64,000 bases of DNA, taken from Camarhynchus parvulus (taxonomy: Eukaryota; Chordata; Aves; Passeriformes; Thraupidae). The DNA is taken from assembly GCF_901933205.1 (NCBI RefSeq), contig NC_044584.1:15606501-15670500 (forward strand), read 5' to 3'. Below the pieces are notes generated by a model. It was not told where the DNA came from, made no database searches, and worked only from the letters and a program-made list of their open reading frames with translations. Within the stretch, counting starts at the first letter, position 1. The number at the start of each line of letters is the position of its first letter. Both the position numbers and the translations under genes were made by a program. Shown piece by piece: positions 1 through 12,695 of this stretch.

Positions 1-3000
1 AAAATAATTCTTGTAATTTATGCAGTTTAACTAAGACTGTGACTACTGGAAATCTCAATAATTACTATGCTTTGAACCTTCTCAGGCAATAGCACACCCT
101 TAACTAACAGGATTTAGAGATGCTTGCTTTTTTTCCAGCTATCCACAACTAATATAAAGGATAAAACATAAAACAAGCTCATTTTCCCCCTTACTTTAAG
201 ACAACACATCACTGACTGTATTGATATCCCTCTCAGCCTTCAGCCCTTGTGTGGAAGCTGGCAAACGAACATGCAGCTATTGAGATTCTAATTACAAAAT
301 ATAAAATAAATAAGTAAGCCCTATCCACACACTTGTTTGACCTCAGGAATGGGGATGTTGGAATAGGGGAGAATTTAAGACCACAGATGCTTCAAAACCT
401 GAGCTAGTGTGGAAGCCTTCAAATGAAAGTGAGCTGAAGAGCCAGAGGCATTCATCTGGCTGAGAGAAACAGATGAGGAAAATCACTCATTTCCATTAGG
501 TTTTAAGAATAACTATAATGACTTCAAGTATGTCTAGAAAACAGAGTAAAAGATTTTTAGAAGTCAAAGGTTACAGTTTATTTACATTATTCACTATAGA
601 TCCTAGATAACACTTGGCTTCCTACGTGCTCCATAGGTATTTCCCTACTCTTTGCAGCTAATAATCTTATGGTTTTTCTGATTTCATCTCATACAAATCC
701 TATTTTCCTTACTCTAGTCATCTAATTTCTAATTAAAGTACTTCAAAACAGATGCTTTTTTCATCTCTGCTACTAGAGTGTATTTAATTTCTTGCACAGA
801 GCCTTCTAATTATATTTTGACAATCTGCCTTTGAATTTGTACATAATATTATTACTGATAACTAAAACATTATTATTAGATTTTGTTAGAAAAAAATAGG
901 GAACTTTTTAATCTACTTTAGTAAGAAAATATTATTTCTTCTGCATCTAATTGTGGTATTAAAAGTATTTCAATTGCAATTCATACAAGTGAGGGAAGAC
1001 TGAATTATTGACAGTAAGATTTGGATAAGCTTGAGAACACAGAAACAATCTATAAATTCCCGAATGAGGGGAAAAAAAAATATTATTTTTCCCCCAGGAC
1101 AATAAATTCTAGTGTGATGGAATAAAGGATTTTGTTTTTTGGGTTTTTTTTAATGAAAAAGGATTTTAATATAAAGTTTTGAGGGAGCAGTGGCAGAGGG
1201 GACACTGAGGGGACCAGCCTGGGGGCAGGAGCATTGCAGAGACCCTGGGATGCTGCCTGGCAGCATGGACAAAACCAGGTGTCCCAATATCAAAGACTAT
1301 TCCCACTCATCCTTCTCTTCCTCCACTGTTCTCTCCTCCAGCCCATGATTAAGAACGTGCTGTTTGATGAGGTCCTTTGCTGAAGCACCACAGTTATTCT
1401 GAGAAATAATTACTCTAAAAATATTCAGGGCTGTGGAAAAAAAGTGATGTGCAGTCATTAATATTTTTAGAATACTTAAAATTCAGTTCCCAGTGGTTTT
1501 AAGATCTCTGACTAAATGCATTTCCCCTCTTTTTTTGTTTTTTATACTTTCAAAAATAAGTTTTTTGTGTACAGTTATTTACATGATGCAGATAAACTAA
1601 TCTACAGAAATATCAATGGTGCTGCACAGAGTACTCACTGCCTCATGTAAAACAGCTAAAAAACTCACTGTATTTCTCCAGTCCTCAAAGAGGCAAGAAG
1701 TAACACCAAGGATCAACATGTGGACTCACCCACTAAATTATACAGGATTTTTAAACCCCTGCTGTTAAAAATAGCTTTTAACTGGAACCACTGTGCAGCC
1801 AGCACTACAGGAAGCTCAGAAATACAAATCTGCAATTAGCTGAAAAGAAATTACACAATTAGCTGGAATGTCTTATGGCATTGTTTGTGGAAATATAAAT
1901 TGAAATAACATCTTCTGCAGAAAAAAACATGTACCATTAGCTACAATCATGCTGTTGGTGTAAAATGAACAATGGTGCAAGGCTGGACTATGGGCCCAGC
2001 TCTCTCCTGTCACAGGAAGCAGATGAAACTTCTAGAAAGCTTTCCTGGCAATGGTTTAAAGTTTCTATACCATGACAGAGAACCTGAGCCTTCAATGCAC
2101 CACGTACACCTGGCATGAATACCTTGGCTCATAGACCTGAAGTTTCCAATTTTCAGCGCTGGCATTTATTCTCCAAGAATTTTGGGGGAATTACAAAAAA
2201 AGAAGGGGAGAGATGTTGCTTATTGGGGGTTTTTCCTGGGACACAGCAAGGGGGTGACAATGTTCCTCTCATTCCAGGAATCCCAAGGAAGCCCAGCCCC
2301 ACAAAAAGCTCTTGGGAGAGCTGGGAAGGGCCAGTGGTGCTGATTCTCACAGCATCCACCTGCTGTCCTCACAGCCAGGGGAAGCACAGAAGCATTTTCA
2401 GTGGCAGGAATGAACCAACTCAATATCCAGGGCTGGGGTTTAGTGCACGTGTGGCTAAAATGAATGCTTGTCATACAGGAACTAAGTAACTCACTACACA
2501 CAAGGAGATTTAGTGATGATTCCATTACTCTAATCCATTGTACTCTCAGCTTTCCAGGTAAACCAGCTGCTCTTTACACACATTTTTTTCTATTGTATTA
2601 CCAAAAGGAGCTTCTTACTGCCTCTCATAGCTAAGTACCAGTTCATCCATTCTTTAATACTACTTACAAACAAAGAAATCCAAACAAAGCCACTGGAAAA
2701 AGTGATTGAAAAATGAAGCTGAGTCTCATTTTGCCTACATTATTATAAACTGTTATTTCAAGAGCCTAATCTAAATCTAAATCTTCCAAAAAGCCCATTC
2801 TTTATTGATTTCAGTGATTGGTTTTTTTATTTTCTTTTCCTCCCAGTCCAGCTCCCTGAGTTAGTTCTGACATTCTGATCACTCTTTTCCTTTGTGCCTT
2901 TTGCAACAACTATTATTCCTAAACACTTTTGTGTTCAATGCATGAAGAAAACTGCAAAGCTGCACCTCTCATGAACAAATCAGGAGATTTGCAAGTATAT

Positions 3001-4637
3001 CAAGGATCCTTATAAGCAATCCATGCCCTCTCTTGGTTTGCTGTCTGAAAGTGTAATTTAATATTGGCATTTTCAGACAAAAATAGCACTATTTTTGTTC
3101 TGGTCTGAAATATTGTTCTGTGATGGATTATTTCAAAATGTCTCTCACAGAAATGGATCAGAAACACCTAATAAAAGGCTCCTGTTGTGCAGTAATAGTG
3201 TATGTTAGCTTCCATTGTCCCTTCTGACTAGGGAATTTAAAGAGAGCCTCTACAGCCTCTCTCTTGAATACATAATAGTAGTTAAGTGCTCTCTTAGCCC
3301 TTCAATATCAATAGTCAACTACACAGACTGAGCATGCTTTTAAATATGCTGTTAATCCAAAAAGAAGTGCTCTTTGAGGGCCTTCAGTTATCTGGGCTCT
3401 CTATAAATTGAATAACAGCCTTCAGATTTTAACACAACCACTTATGGATGGTTGTGTTGATACACTGGATTGTTCCATCCATTATTAACAAGGAATAAAG
3501 TAGCATAACCCCAAACCCCATGCCTCTTTTCTTCCAATATGTTAAAAATACAAACAAAACCTATGTTTAATCCCACCAAAGCTTATATATAGTTTCACTT
3601 AACAAGAGGGTAAGGAGGAGAATCTAAAGCAGTTGATGTCTAAAGTTGATTTTCCTAAATCCAAACCTCTTCTGACAGCAAACCTGAAATATATTCAATT
3701 ATTGAACAGCCTGGGTGTGCTTGCTGCTGGTAATGAGAATCTGTGCTCTATACATACATTTATGTAGTAGGTCCCTGACTCACATATAACCTGATATACA
3801 TTGTTTAAAAGAGAGGGAGGAGGAAAAAAACCACACCAAAAAAGTCAGCGAAGGTGTCTCTAAGACATTTCCTGGGACCTCTCCATCCAAAAATTCTATT
3901 TAAGACGTTAATTTTCCTTTCCATCACTTTTCTAAGCATAGTGGATGTTTCTTTATTATCACCTCTTAAAGTGTCCCCAAAACACCCAATGAACTGTGGC
4001 ACTGACTCAGGGAACAGCAGTGAATGTTAGAGCAAACATCATTTGTAAGCCACCCTTCCAATTATTCTTTGCTGCCCATATCATCCATTTCCCAGCTTTT
4101 GGGAAACAGCCCTCTCTCCCCAGTTATTCCTGTGCAGTATCCAGGATGCTGTCAAAAACTGGGATTGGAAGGTGTCAATATCATGCAAGCAAAAATCAGA
4201 GAAGCAGCAAAGTTTGCAGCTCCGGTATGAGATAATCCCCCCTAACTCCCCTTCTCCCTCTGTAGGATATAGAACGCATCCCACAGTAACAAGGATCTCT
4301 CCTCCTCCTTCTCATGCCTGCTTAAAAACACACTGTGTGACTGACTTGTTTCTAATTTAATTAACCAGCCAGCCTTCCCATAGACTGGCTGCACTGCAGG
4401 AACAATTCCTGCAGTATTTCCATTCACAAAGTAAATCAATTGCAGCAAAATGCCCTTTCCAAAATACTTTTCAAATGATTTATCAGCCACAGGCACCACT
4501 TATCTGGTAACTAACCTGAAACTAAATTGTACAAATTCAGCTGATGCTTGTACCAAAATCTGCACCATGCTTAGAGAGTTTATCTGTGCTCCTTGGTGAA
4601 CTTAATTATGGGCATCCAAATGTAAATCCTGTCAGCA

Positions 4638-4715
4638 GAAAAGTCTAAAAACTGGAGTCTAAAATGCATTATCTAGTAGACAGAAAAGTCTAAAAAGTCC
4701 AAAATGCATTATGTA
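4638..4715. repeat. Imperfect tandem duplication, about 40 bp
   Basis: CAGAAAAGTCTAAAAA followed by AAAATGCATTAT occurs twice in direct succession, the two copies differing by a small deletion. It has no apparent coding or regulatory meaning. Confidence 0.7.
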
Positions 4716-7700
4716 GTCATGAAAAAAAAAAAAAGGAGTGGTTCTATCAGGATTTCCTGCAAAATATATTTACTATAAGATGTCTCCTTACAACCTCAGG
4801 TGCACATAAACTCTGTGGCATTCAGTGCTATTATTTTATACTGGGACAGGCATCCCACTGAAGTTGTTCAGGATCTTTCAAAAATTACATCCTTATTCTT
4901 ACTCTTTCTAGGTCCTCTAGCAGACACAGCAGGTAAATTATGGCTATTCTTGGTTCACTTGTAACTTTGAGAAATAACATGAGAGAAATTCCCATGTATA
5001 AACTTCTGAAGTAAACTCTGAGCTGGAATTATACTCTGCTTGAAAGGAGCTGCTTGAGAAAATACAAAATGCACTCATGTTCTGCTGATAACTAAAATGG
5101 GTTGCATTCATACATCTGCCTGTTGAATAAAGATTGCAATAGGAAAAAAATGACAGAATAGATGAAACTGGAGCCTTTCTGCCCAAACACAAACACTACA
5201 GTTTCACCATGGCCCTGCAGGGATTACAAGTGGATGTGTTTATGCTTTATCCTCTCATATTATGTCAAGACACTATTTTCTGTGTAAATTACCTATTTCC
5301 GTAAATCTATAAGACAGAGATGCAAATCTAATGCAATTAGATGCAGAGATGCAAATTACTAATCCCTCAGTTCTCCTTGCTTACACCAGCGAATGCTGGT
5401 TCTGACTTATAAATAAAATTCTATTCTGAATGACAAGCTGAGAATATAAAAGACCAAAAATTGAATCATCATGCATAATCCTGGCTTTAGCTAGTCTATT
5501 TCTTTCCTAGCCCAGACAGGTTCCAGAATTTCAGGAGCATGAAAAACCATTACAAAAATGGTAATGCAATGTTTCCAAAGTTTCCAAAGTGCTCACTTTT
5601 ACTAGAAGCAATTCTATGCTTGGAGATTTCCAAAGAAAATCTGAGAGCACCAAACCAACAGAGCTTGTAAACTTGTAAAGCACAGCCCTCTCTCAGCTAC
5701 CTCCACAATGAATAAATGAATGAAAACTGTATTTTGAAAGTTCCTCTCAATAAGCATTGTGGAATGCAATTACAGCGCATATTGGGGATCCTGTCCTCCA
5801 ATGGCCAAAATGGCAAAAAAACATGTAAGAAGGAAGAGAAAACATTAGCAATATGTTTGGAATACAATTAGCCATAATCTTAAACTGCTTTAGCATTAAT
5901 TTACAGATGTAATCAAGGTTTAAAAGAAAGCAGAGTTGTTTTCCATTCCACTTAACTGTATTAACTTTACATTTCATATATTACCTTATTACTTTACATT
6001 TCAGAAGAGTCTGTCTGCCTGACTGTCCATCCTAACACATGGATCCTCCTAACTTGGTTATTCTTCTAATCAGAGGAATTTATTCCTCCACATAACTGCT
6101 ACAACTTATCTAGGATTGCAAATATCCCCCCCAGTTCTGAACAAACAAATGTTTTAGTGATGACCTTGCAGTTTGCCTTAAATTTTCCTCTGAGAGATCC
6201 TTAAGCCAGTGGTTTTTACATCTATCCATGGCTGGTGCTTGGGTTACAGCATCAGTTTTATTCTAAAAATGCATCTTGCAGTCTTAGCTCAGGCCCAGGC
6301 AGTGCCCAGCCAGGCTCACCCCTGTTACCCAGATAATTGTTGAGACAGGAGCAGTAGCTCTGAAACAGCTGGATTTATATCCAGCCTCAAAACCTACACC
6401 ATCCACAGTCTGGAGAGGCTGTCACCTCAGTTATTTAACTACTTTTAGGGCTCTCCCTAACCAGGAAGCCACAGAACACATTTTCACTAAGCACCAGAAT
6501 GATGGAAGAGAAGTCCAAGGATAAGTTTTCATGAAAGATTTTCTTTGTGAGTAAGGAACAGTACTTCTTTTAGCCCTTTAAAATTTGATCCACAAAATTA
6601 TATCCACAATAAGAACATCTGAAGAAACAAAATAACTTAGAAACAACACAGACAAAGGACAGTACAGCTCCTGCTTGCTCAGAAGGCTTTCTTTTGGGTT
6701 AAGGAATATCTAAAAACAAGGAAACCTTCTATGTGAACTCAGGAGAAACATGGAAACATGGCCATCAGATCAAGACCTACATCTCAGCAAGATTTTCCAT
6801 CAAGCAAAGAGATCCAACCACCCACCCCCAAGCACATTCTTTCCCCTATTTTGAAAGCACTCCACCTTTCAGCAAATAGAGATTTCCTGGTTTTACTGGT
6901 TCTGTTTGTGAACAAATCCATCATAATCCAGTATCAAATGGCTCCCCACACTAGACTGGGGTCAGAACTCACAAACTTTTACGGTTAAAAAGCAAAAGCT
7001 CCCTTCTTCACAGTTTCCTACCTTCTGGCATGAAGCTGTGTCTATGGCTCAAGATTGACAATTAAATAATGAAATCTATGGAATTTCTTCTAGAGATCAC
7101 ATAGAAGAGTATCAAATGCCTAATACATCCTGTGTGATATAAATCCAAGAGAAACACCTTCAGAAGGGTAACACTGAGAGTATCTGTGGTCATCTCTTTA
7201 AAATGTGCAGACTTCAAATCAATGGTGAGTATACTTAGATTAATCCTGCTCCAGATTTAAATATATAATCAATTGACTAAATTAATGTTTATAAAAAATA
7301 AGTCATTGGCATTAGCTTTGAATAAGCCTGGTTTAGTTTCCATGAGGGTACACATTTTAATGAAGAACTCATTATAATGTAGCATAAGACATAATTAATT
7401 CTGGATTATTATTATTTATTTATTTATTTTAGTAAATAGCTAGTGCAGATGCTGAATTCCATTTTTCTACTGGCTTTATTCATCTTTCATAAAACAGGAT
7501 TTCCTCTATAATGGCTTGTAAAAGCTCCACAGAGTTTTAGAAATGCATTAGCTGTCATCAGTGTTGTTCATCTACCTAGGAACTCCTCATTTGTATGATG
7601 GTACTTTTGACATTTGAAACAAAACTTACAGCTGTGTGTAATACTTTGAAAAGGAGCATCTAAATATCACAGGTGGAATATTAAAGAATAATTATTTGAT

Positions 7701-10286
7701 TGTAGTTAGAAAACTATTTAAGCTTCTTATCTAACACTACTGCAAATATATTTATTTGGAAAAATCTGCTTAGTCAATAGCAAAGTTTGAATCCAAGTGT
7801 ATGTAATCAAATGGTGAAATGAGTTAATCTATGGAGTGACAGACAGCTTTTAGAAAAATTCTGCTTTAGAGATATGATAGAGTGAACTTTTACCCCAGGA
7901 TCAGAATGCTGTGCAAGCATATAACTCAGCTTCCCGAACTCCAAACACTGAGAAGTGTTTCTAGGGTATTTGCTGAGCTTATGCAAGACTCATTTAAATT
8001 CAAAGAGAAACACTAGAAAGATGAAATGAATCCCAGGTGCTCTTACACTCCAGAAATAGATGCTTTAAGACATGAACAAAGAGAATTAGTATTAGCAAGT
8101 GTACAGGAATCCTCTCTTCCCCTGGATTCATCTTACTTAAGGGCATGGTTTTATATATATTGCTATGGTAGTTCTTTACTTCTAATTATATATAACATTC
8201 TATTCCAAACCTTTGAACAAATTTTTGAAAGAAAGTTTGTTACAAAATCTGATTGTTGGTGGATACTGCTGGCTTTCAAATGCCAAAAAGACCTGGGCAG
8301 CTAAAACGTCTCTGTCTTCTGAGGCCTTATAAAGGAGTTTAAAATGCACAGCCTCTTCCTCTCTCTTTCCTTTTGAGTGATGGGGAAAATTTTTCCAGTG
8401 ATCATGGAATAACTGCCCAAGAAACTGGGTGCTTACAAAAATCTTCACTGGATTAAGTTTATTTATGAAATTAATACAACTACTCAGCTATGTGGGATGA
8501 CTTGAAACTATCTCCTGAAACTCCTAGAACTTAATAAAACTCAGGAAGAATAATAGTGCCTTAAGTAAAAGGAGGATGGGATCTTCTGCTTTCCACTCAG
8601 CTGTGCTCTAATTGTTCTTCACCTCTAATCTTCAGTCCTTTCTTTCTCCACTGCCAACTTAAATCTTGAAAATTCTGAAATACTGGTTTTGCTTATGACC
8701 AGAAAAGAATATCTTCTCATGTGAGTTACTGTGCATTTCCCTGTTCTCTGAAAGAATATTCACTAGATTTCCAGGTAATTTCTGTAACATCTTTTCCCCC
8801 ACCTTGCATCTGGGAACTGCCAAAAAGGAGCCTCTCCAACAGGTATAACAAAGCTGTTTCCTGCCAGGAATAAAAAAGTCTTTTCAAGTGGCCTTACTGT
8901 GTCTCAAGCTACCTGCTGTACAGGACTGATCTGCTGTAGTAACACAGGTGCAACAATATTCTATATTTCAATAAGGAGAGTGCAAGAGATTGCTCAAAAA
9001 TTCATTGCTCCAAAACCCAAAAGAGAAAAACAAAAAGATTTGCAATAACTGAAAGGAACAACATGGAACTTGGCAGTCAGAATGCCTGAGGCAGAAAGAA
9101 AGGATTGGTATTACAGATAAAATATACACTATATAAAAATAAGCAGGTGAAAATGATATTATAACAAACTGCAGAAACAAAGACAGTACCAGAGCATACC
9201 AAGTAAAAAAACCCAGCTGCAAATCTGTATTTTCCCAGCCATAAATGAGTGTGTGGGGAAAAGAGCAGACTGTAGCTTAAATATAGGAAAACTATGGGAT
9301 GTATTTAAAACTGGAAGGAAATACAAATAGATGAAAAAATTATCCCAGTTTCCATGAAGAATTTGTGAGACAAATCAGGGCATGAGCGTGCTTCTTACAA
9401 ATTTCCTAATTAGGACCTGCCTAAGAACTTAATAAATATTTTACTGGAAAAGATAAGAAATTGATAACACAACTTCATTAAGCATTCTTTTCTCATAAGA
9501 GGAAAACCCCCTTAAAGGGGGAAACCCTCAAGGAAAATCTTTTATTTATTAGAGGGAGACTGTGCGGACATAAGTGATCTTTTAAAAAATTTCCTATCCA
9601 TGATCATATATGGAAAAATGCAATTTTGTGAAAAGCTAGAACGATACATGGGAAAAAAAAAAGTCCTTCAGTTTTCTCTAAAACATCATTTTCCCAGCAG
9701 AAGGGTGGGAAGGGCAGGAGCTGGCGGCCATCGGGGAGCCTTGCCAGGCCCTGGAAGGGCAGCAGGGATCTCCAGAGGGCCCTTCCCAAAGGTGTCCCTG
9801 GAAATCCACACCAAGGCCACCATGGCTAAAGAGCCACATTGACAGAGCGCTGTAATTTCCTGCAGCACCAGCATTTCACAGGCACCAAAAAAAAAAGCCT
9901 TAGAAGGGCAATCCAGGAAGAGAAATCCATAGTGTTTTGTAAATATACAGCATTTTGAGTGCCCAAGTAATACTTTCCTAGCACAGTGTCTGTTGTGCAC
10001 CTCGGAGCTGCCATTTTTAGCTGCCACACACTTTCTCAAGAAAGGTTTTCCTTCACAGAAGTGTACACTCCAAAAAAACCCCAAGCTATAACAATCATGT
10101 CACCGATCCTACTGTTTACCATTATCTTCAAGGTTTTAGGGTTGATTTACATTGCGTTCCTCCCTATTTGACTTTAATTGTCTGCTTCAAGTTGTCAGGA
10201 CATAACTATATCTTAGATTTGCATTGCATTAGGGGATCTTCTCCTTTCTCTATTGATCTTGTCTCACGGAGTAATTTAACTCAATT

Positions 10287-10550
10287 CTAATTTTCCTGTG
10301 CATGCGGGGTGCTCTCCATCCAAGGCAGTGAGTTATGTGTATTCAAGTGGTGCATCTTATGAATCTTGTTAAGCTTTAGCGCCTTGCAGCCCGCACTGAT
10401 GGAATATTTAATCACAGAAATGAGTTGGCAGATTTGATGTACAATACGGGGAAGCCTCGCGGCCGCGGCGCTGCCGGCAATTGAGGAACGGGGGAATTTG
10501 CCATTCATCAGTGCCATCCTGACAGCTTTGTATAACCTTCTGTTTTTCAC
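10287..10550. promoter_or_regulatory. CpG-rich intronic block, candidate conserved element
   Basis: In an intron that is otherwise nearly free of CpG, this 260-bp block has about a dozen, including a NotI site within CTCGCGGCCGCGGCGC near 10458. Just beside it, near 10218, is ATTTGCAT, the POU-factor octamer. The minus strand is open for 87 codons but shows no known domain. The pattern resembles a developmental enhancer or small CpG island; a small promoter is also possible. Conservation cannot be judged from one sequence. Confidence 0.4.
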
Positions 10551-12278
10551 TTATTTATGAAGATTAAAGGTACTTTAAATCAACAGTTTCTCTGTAGATG
10601 TATCATCTTTATTTCAGAAGTGGCCAAATTTTTCATCATTTATTAGGAGCTAAAGGAACTTCTTGCGCTGACTGTGAAAAAGTTGGTGCAGTTTTGTCAT
10701 GACAGTGCTGGAGACAATAAGCAAACTAAACAAGTAGAACTCTGACTGTCTTAAAAACCACATTTCTAATTTTATAATCTTCAAAAATTCAATTGCTTCT
10801 TCTCTAAGAAAGGTGGTGAAGAGAACCCAAAAGTAAAGATAAGGGAACCCAAAATAAAGATCAGTCACAGTGTTCTATTCTGAAATGCAAGAACTGCAGT
10901 GTTGTTTTACTGTTTCATTTCCTGAGATCTCCACAATTTTAACTAAATTGTTTAAAAGAAAATTTATATGTTTAAATGTGAGATATATGGTATTTTAGTC
11001 AATATAAATAAAACGCATTTGACATGCATTGAAAAACCCAACAAAACCCAAACACAAGCCTGCCTGTATGTATAAAGAGGAAAAAAAAATCTGAAATAAA
11101 TGAAGTATAGTGATGGAACTTTCTGCAAAGGTGTGGTGGAGTTCGTGTCATAATTTATAAAATTAAATTAATACTCTTCTAATGGTAATTAAAGATTCTC
11201 ATTAAGAAGGGCAAACACCTCCCTAGTGTTGGCAATAAAAATGCACTTGGGACTTTAGGAGGTTATACAAAAAAAATCAATAACCTGCCATTTTATAATT
11301 AAAAGACAAAATAAATGTTAGGGAAAAGTCCAGTAAATTAGGAAAATTACCTTCAGGAGAGATTGAAAATATTGATTTTAATTTACAAACTATGTGAACT
11401 CTTCATGCCCTACTTCATGAGACAATTATAAGTCAGATTGTTAATTCTGCATACGTATTAGAAAATTGATTACTGTACTATGGGAATATTATTATATTTG
11501 TCATTAACACAAAGTCATTTATATAAAATGACTAATAACTCTGACTTTCTAATTTATGCAGGTTCAGGGTTGGTTCACTAACTACTCAAACGAGATCAAT
11601 GTTAAATTCCTGTTTTCAACATAGACATACATCAGCATGGAAATAAATTCTGCCTGCACCAAATACTGCAATTCCATGAATGTCAAGTTAGGTTTTTTTT
11701 TATTATACTCTGCCACTTTTACCCTAATTGGAAGATTTTTATCTATCTCAGTAGAAGCTGTTTTTTAACCAAAAATATGTGTTTGTAATAGTGTCCTTTT
11801 CTACAATTTTCTTCACTTGAAGTCCCTCAAATTAACAGAAGTTTTTCAGCTCTGTCAACTGGAGACTCAAATATCTCTGTGAGTGGACATTCCCCAGCTT
11901 CTGCAGACATGACAACCTCTTCCCATGCTGAACTACTAGCCATAAATGCTTCCCTGATGGCTGTTTGTGGGCAGCATTCAAAATCCTTTGGAATCAACTG
12001 GGTTTTGGACTACAAATAAGTTTATTTTCAATTCTGTTCCTAAATTATATGTAGAAACTACTGCTAGCCATGACTGACTTCCAGCAGACAAAAACTGCAT
12101 CTCTAACTCCAAGTTGCAATCAGAATCAGAATCTGGTCTCACTCAGGTGAAAATATAGATTTAAAATACAAAAACCATCAAACTGAAAAACTAACTATAA
12201 AATGTAAAGAAAAATGTCAGGAAAAATTATGATTGCATATACTTGATACCTATATATGTCTACATACATGTATGTACT

Positions 12279-12300
12279 CTATATATATATATATATATAT
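12279..12300. repeat. (TA)n microsatellite
   Basis: A pure TA run of about 22 bp follows a TATA/CATG-rich stretch (ACATACATGTATGTACTC) 340 bp downstream, in gene orientation, of the 54-nt exon. Confidence 0.9.
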
Positions 12301-12641
12301 CTAAGATTTTTTGGCTGTTTTTCCTTAAAGAATCCCTGGAAGAAAGTGACTGCACTAAAATATGAAATAAAATAAAATCTCATGTAAGTCTAGGATATTG
12401 CAGTACAGTTCATGTTATACTAGCTATTTTCCAATAAAAAGGCATTCATATATCTTCCATAAAAAGATTAATGTGCCCAGGAAGTAAAATCTTGAATCAC
12501 AAATGTATAAATGACTTTAAATAATGTGAATCACACAAAGAAAGCAAACCTCACACCAAACACAGATTCTGTACTTTTGCATGTTTTAAAGAACACTAAA
12601 ATGAAATATGGCCAGTGGGACAATCATAGAGCAATCCTTAC

Positions 12642-12695
12642 CTGCATAGAACTCTGGACTATAAACTGCACCAACAACTGGATTTAATTTCCAGC
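12642..12695 (-). CDS. RBFOX1: RBFOX1 coding exon, start of C-terminal domain (54 nt)
   Basis: The exon begins GCTGGAAATTAAATCC and ends TTCTATGCAG. Joined to the 61-nt exon it reads [19 protein letters not shown] with the first base of the next Gly, entering and leaving in phase 1. YSPEFYAG matches RBFOX1, whereas RBFOX2 has YGPELYAA and RBFOX3 YGPEFYAV. The acceptor is a T-rich tract ending TTTTCTGCAG at 12696 and the donor is GTAAGG at 12641-12636. The C-terminal domain of Fox proteins recruits splicing partners. The next exons in the gene are the tissue-selective brain and muscle alternatives; I looked for them below 12641 and did not find them, so they must lie before position 1. The exon was too short to give a long open frame and was found by homology. 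Confidence 0.96.

Larger units (their letters stand above)
1..12641 (-). other. RBFOX1: RBFOX1 intron (3' part cut by window), after the 54-nt C-terminal exon
   Basis: This is AT-rich intron with no coding exon that I can recognise. It holds a near-tandem duplication at 4638-4715, short A and T runs, a (TA)n tract at 12279-12300, a small GC-rich patch at 9690-9850 and a CpG-rich block at 10287-10550. The tissue-specific C-terminal exons were sought and not seen. Confidence 0.85.

Noticed and set aside
10287..10550. An 87-codon minus-strand open frame in the CpG-rich block
   Set aside because: No known protein family, no RBFOX1-like sequence and no fitting splice sites; a regulatory element explains the CpG better.
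1..12641. Brain- and muscle-specific C-terminal exons of RBFOX1
   Set aside because: No sequence encoding the TVLLCQANQEG-type or AYRGAHLRGRG-type segments was found on the minus strand, so these exons must lie outside the window.
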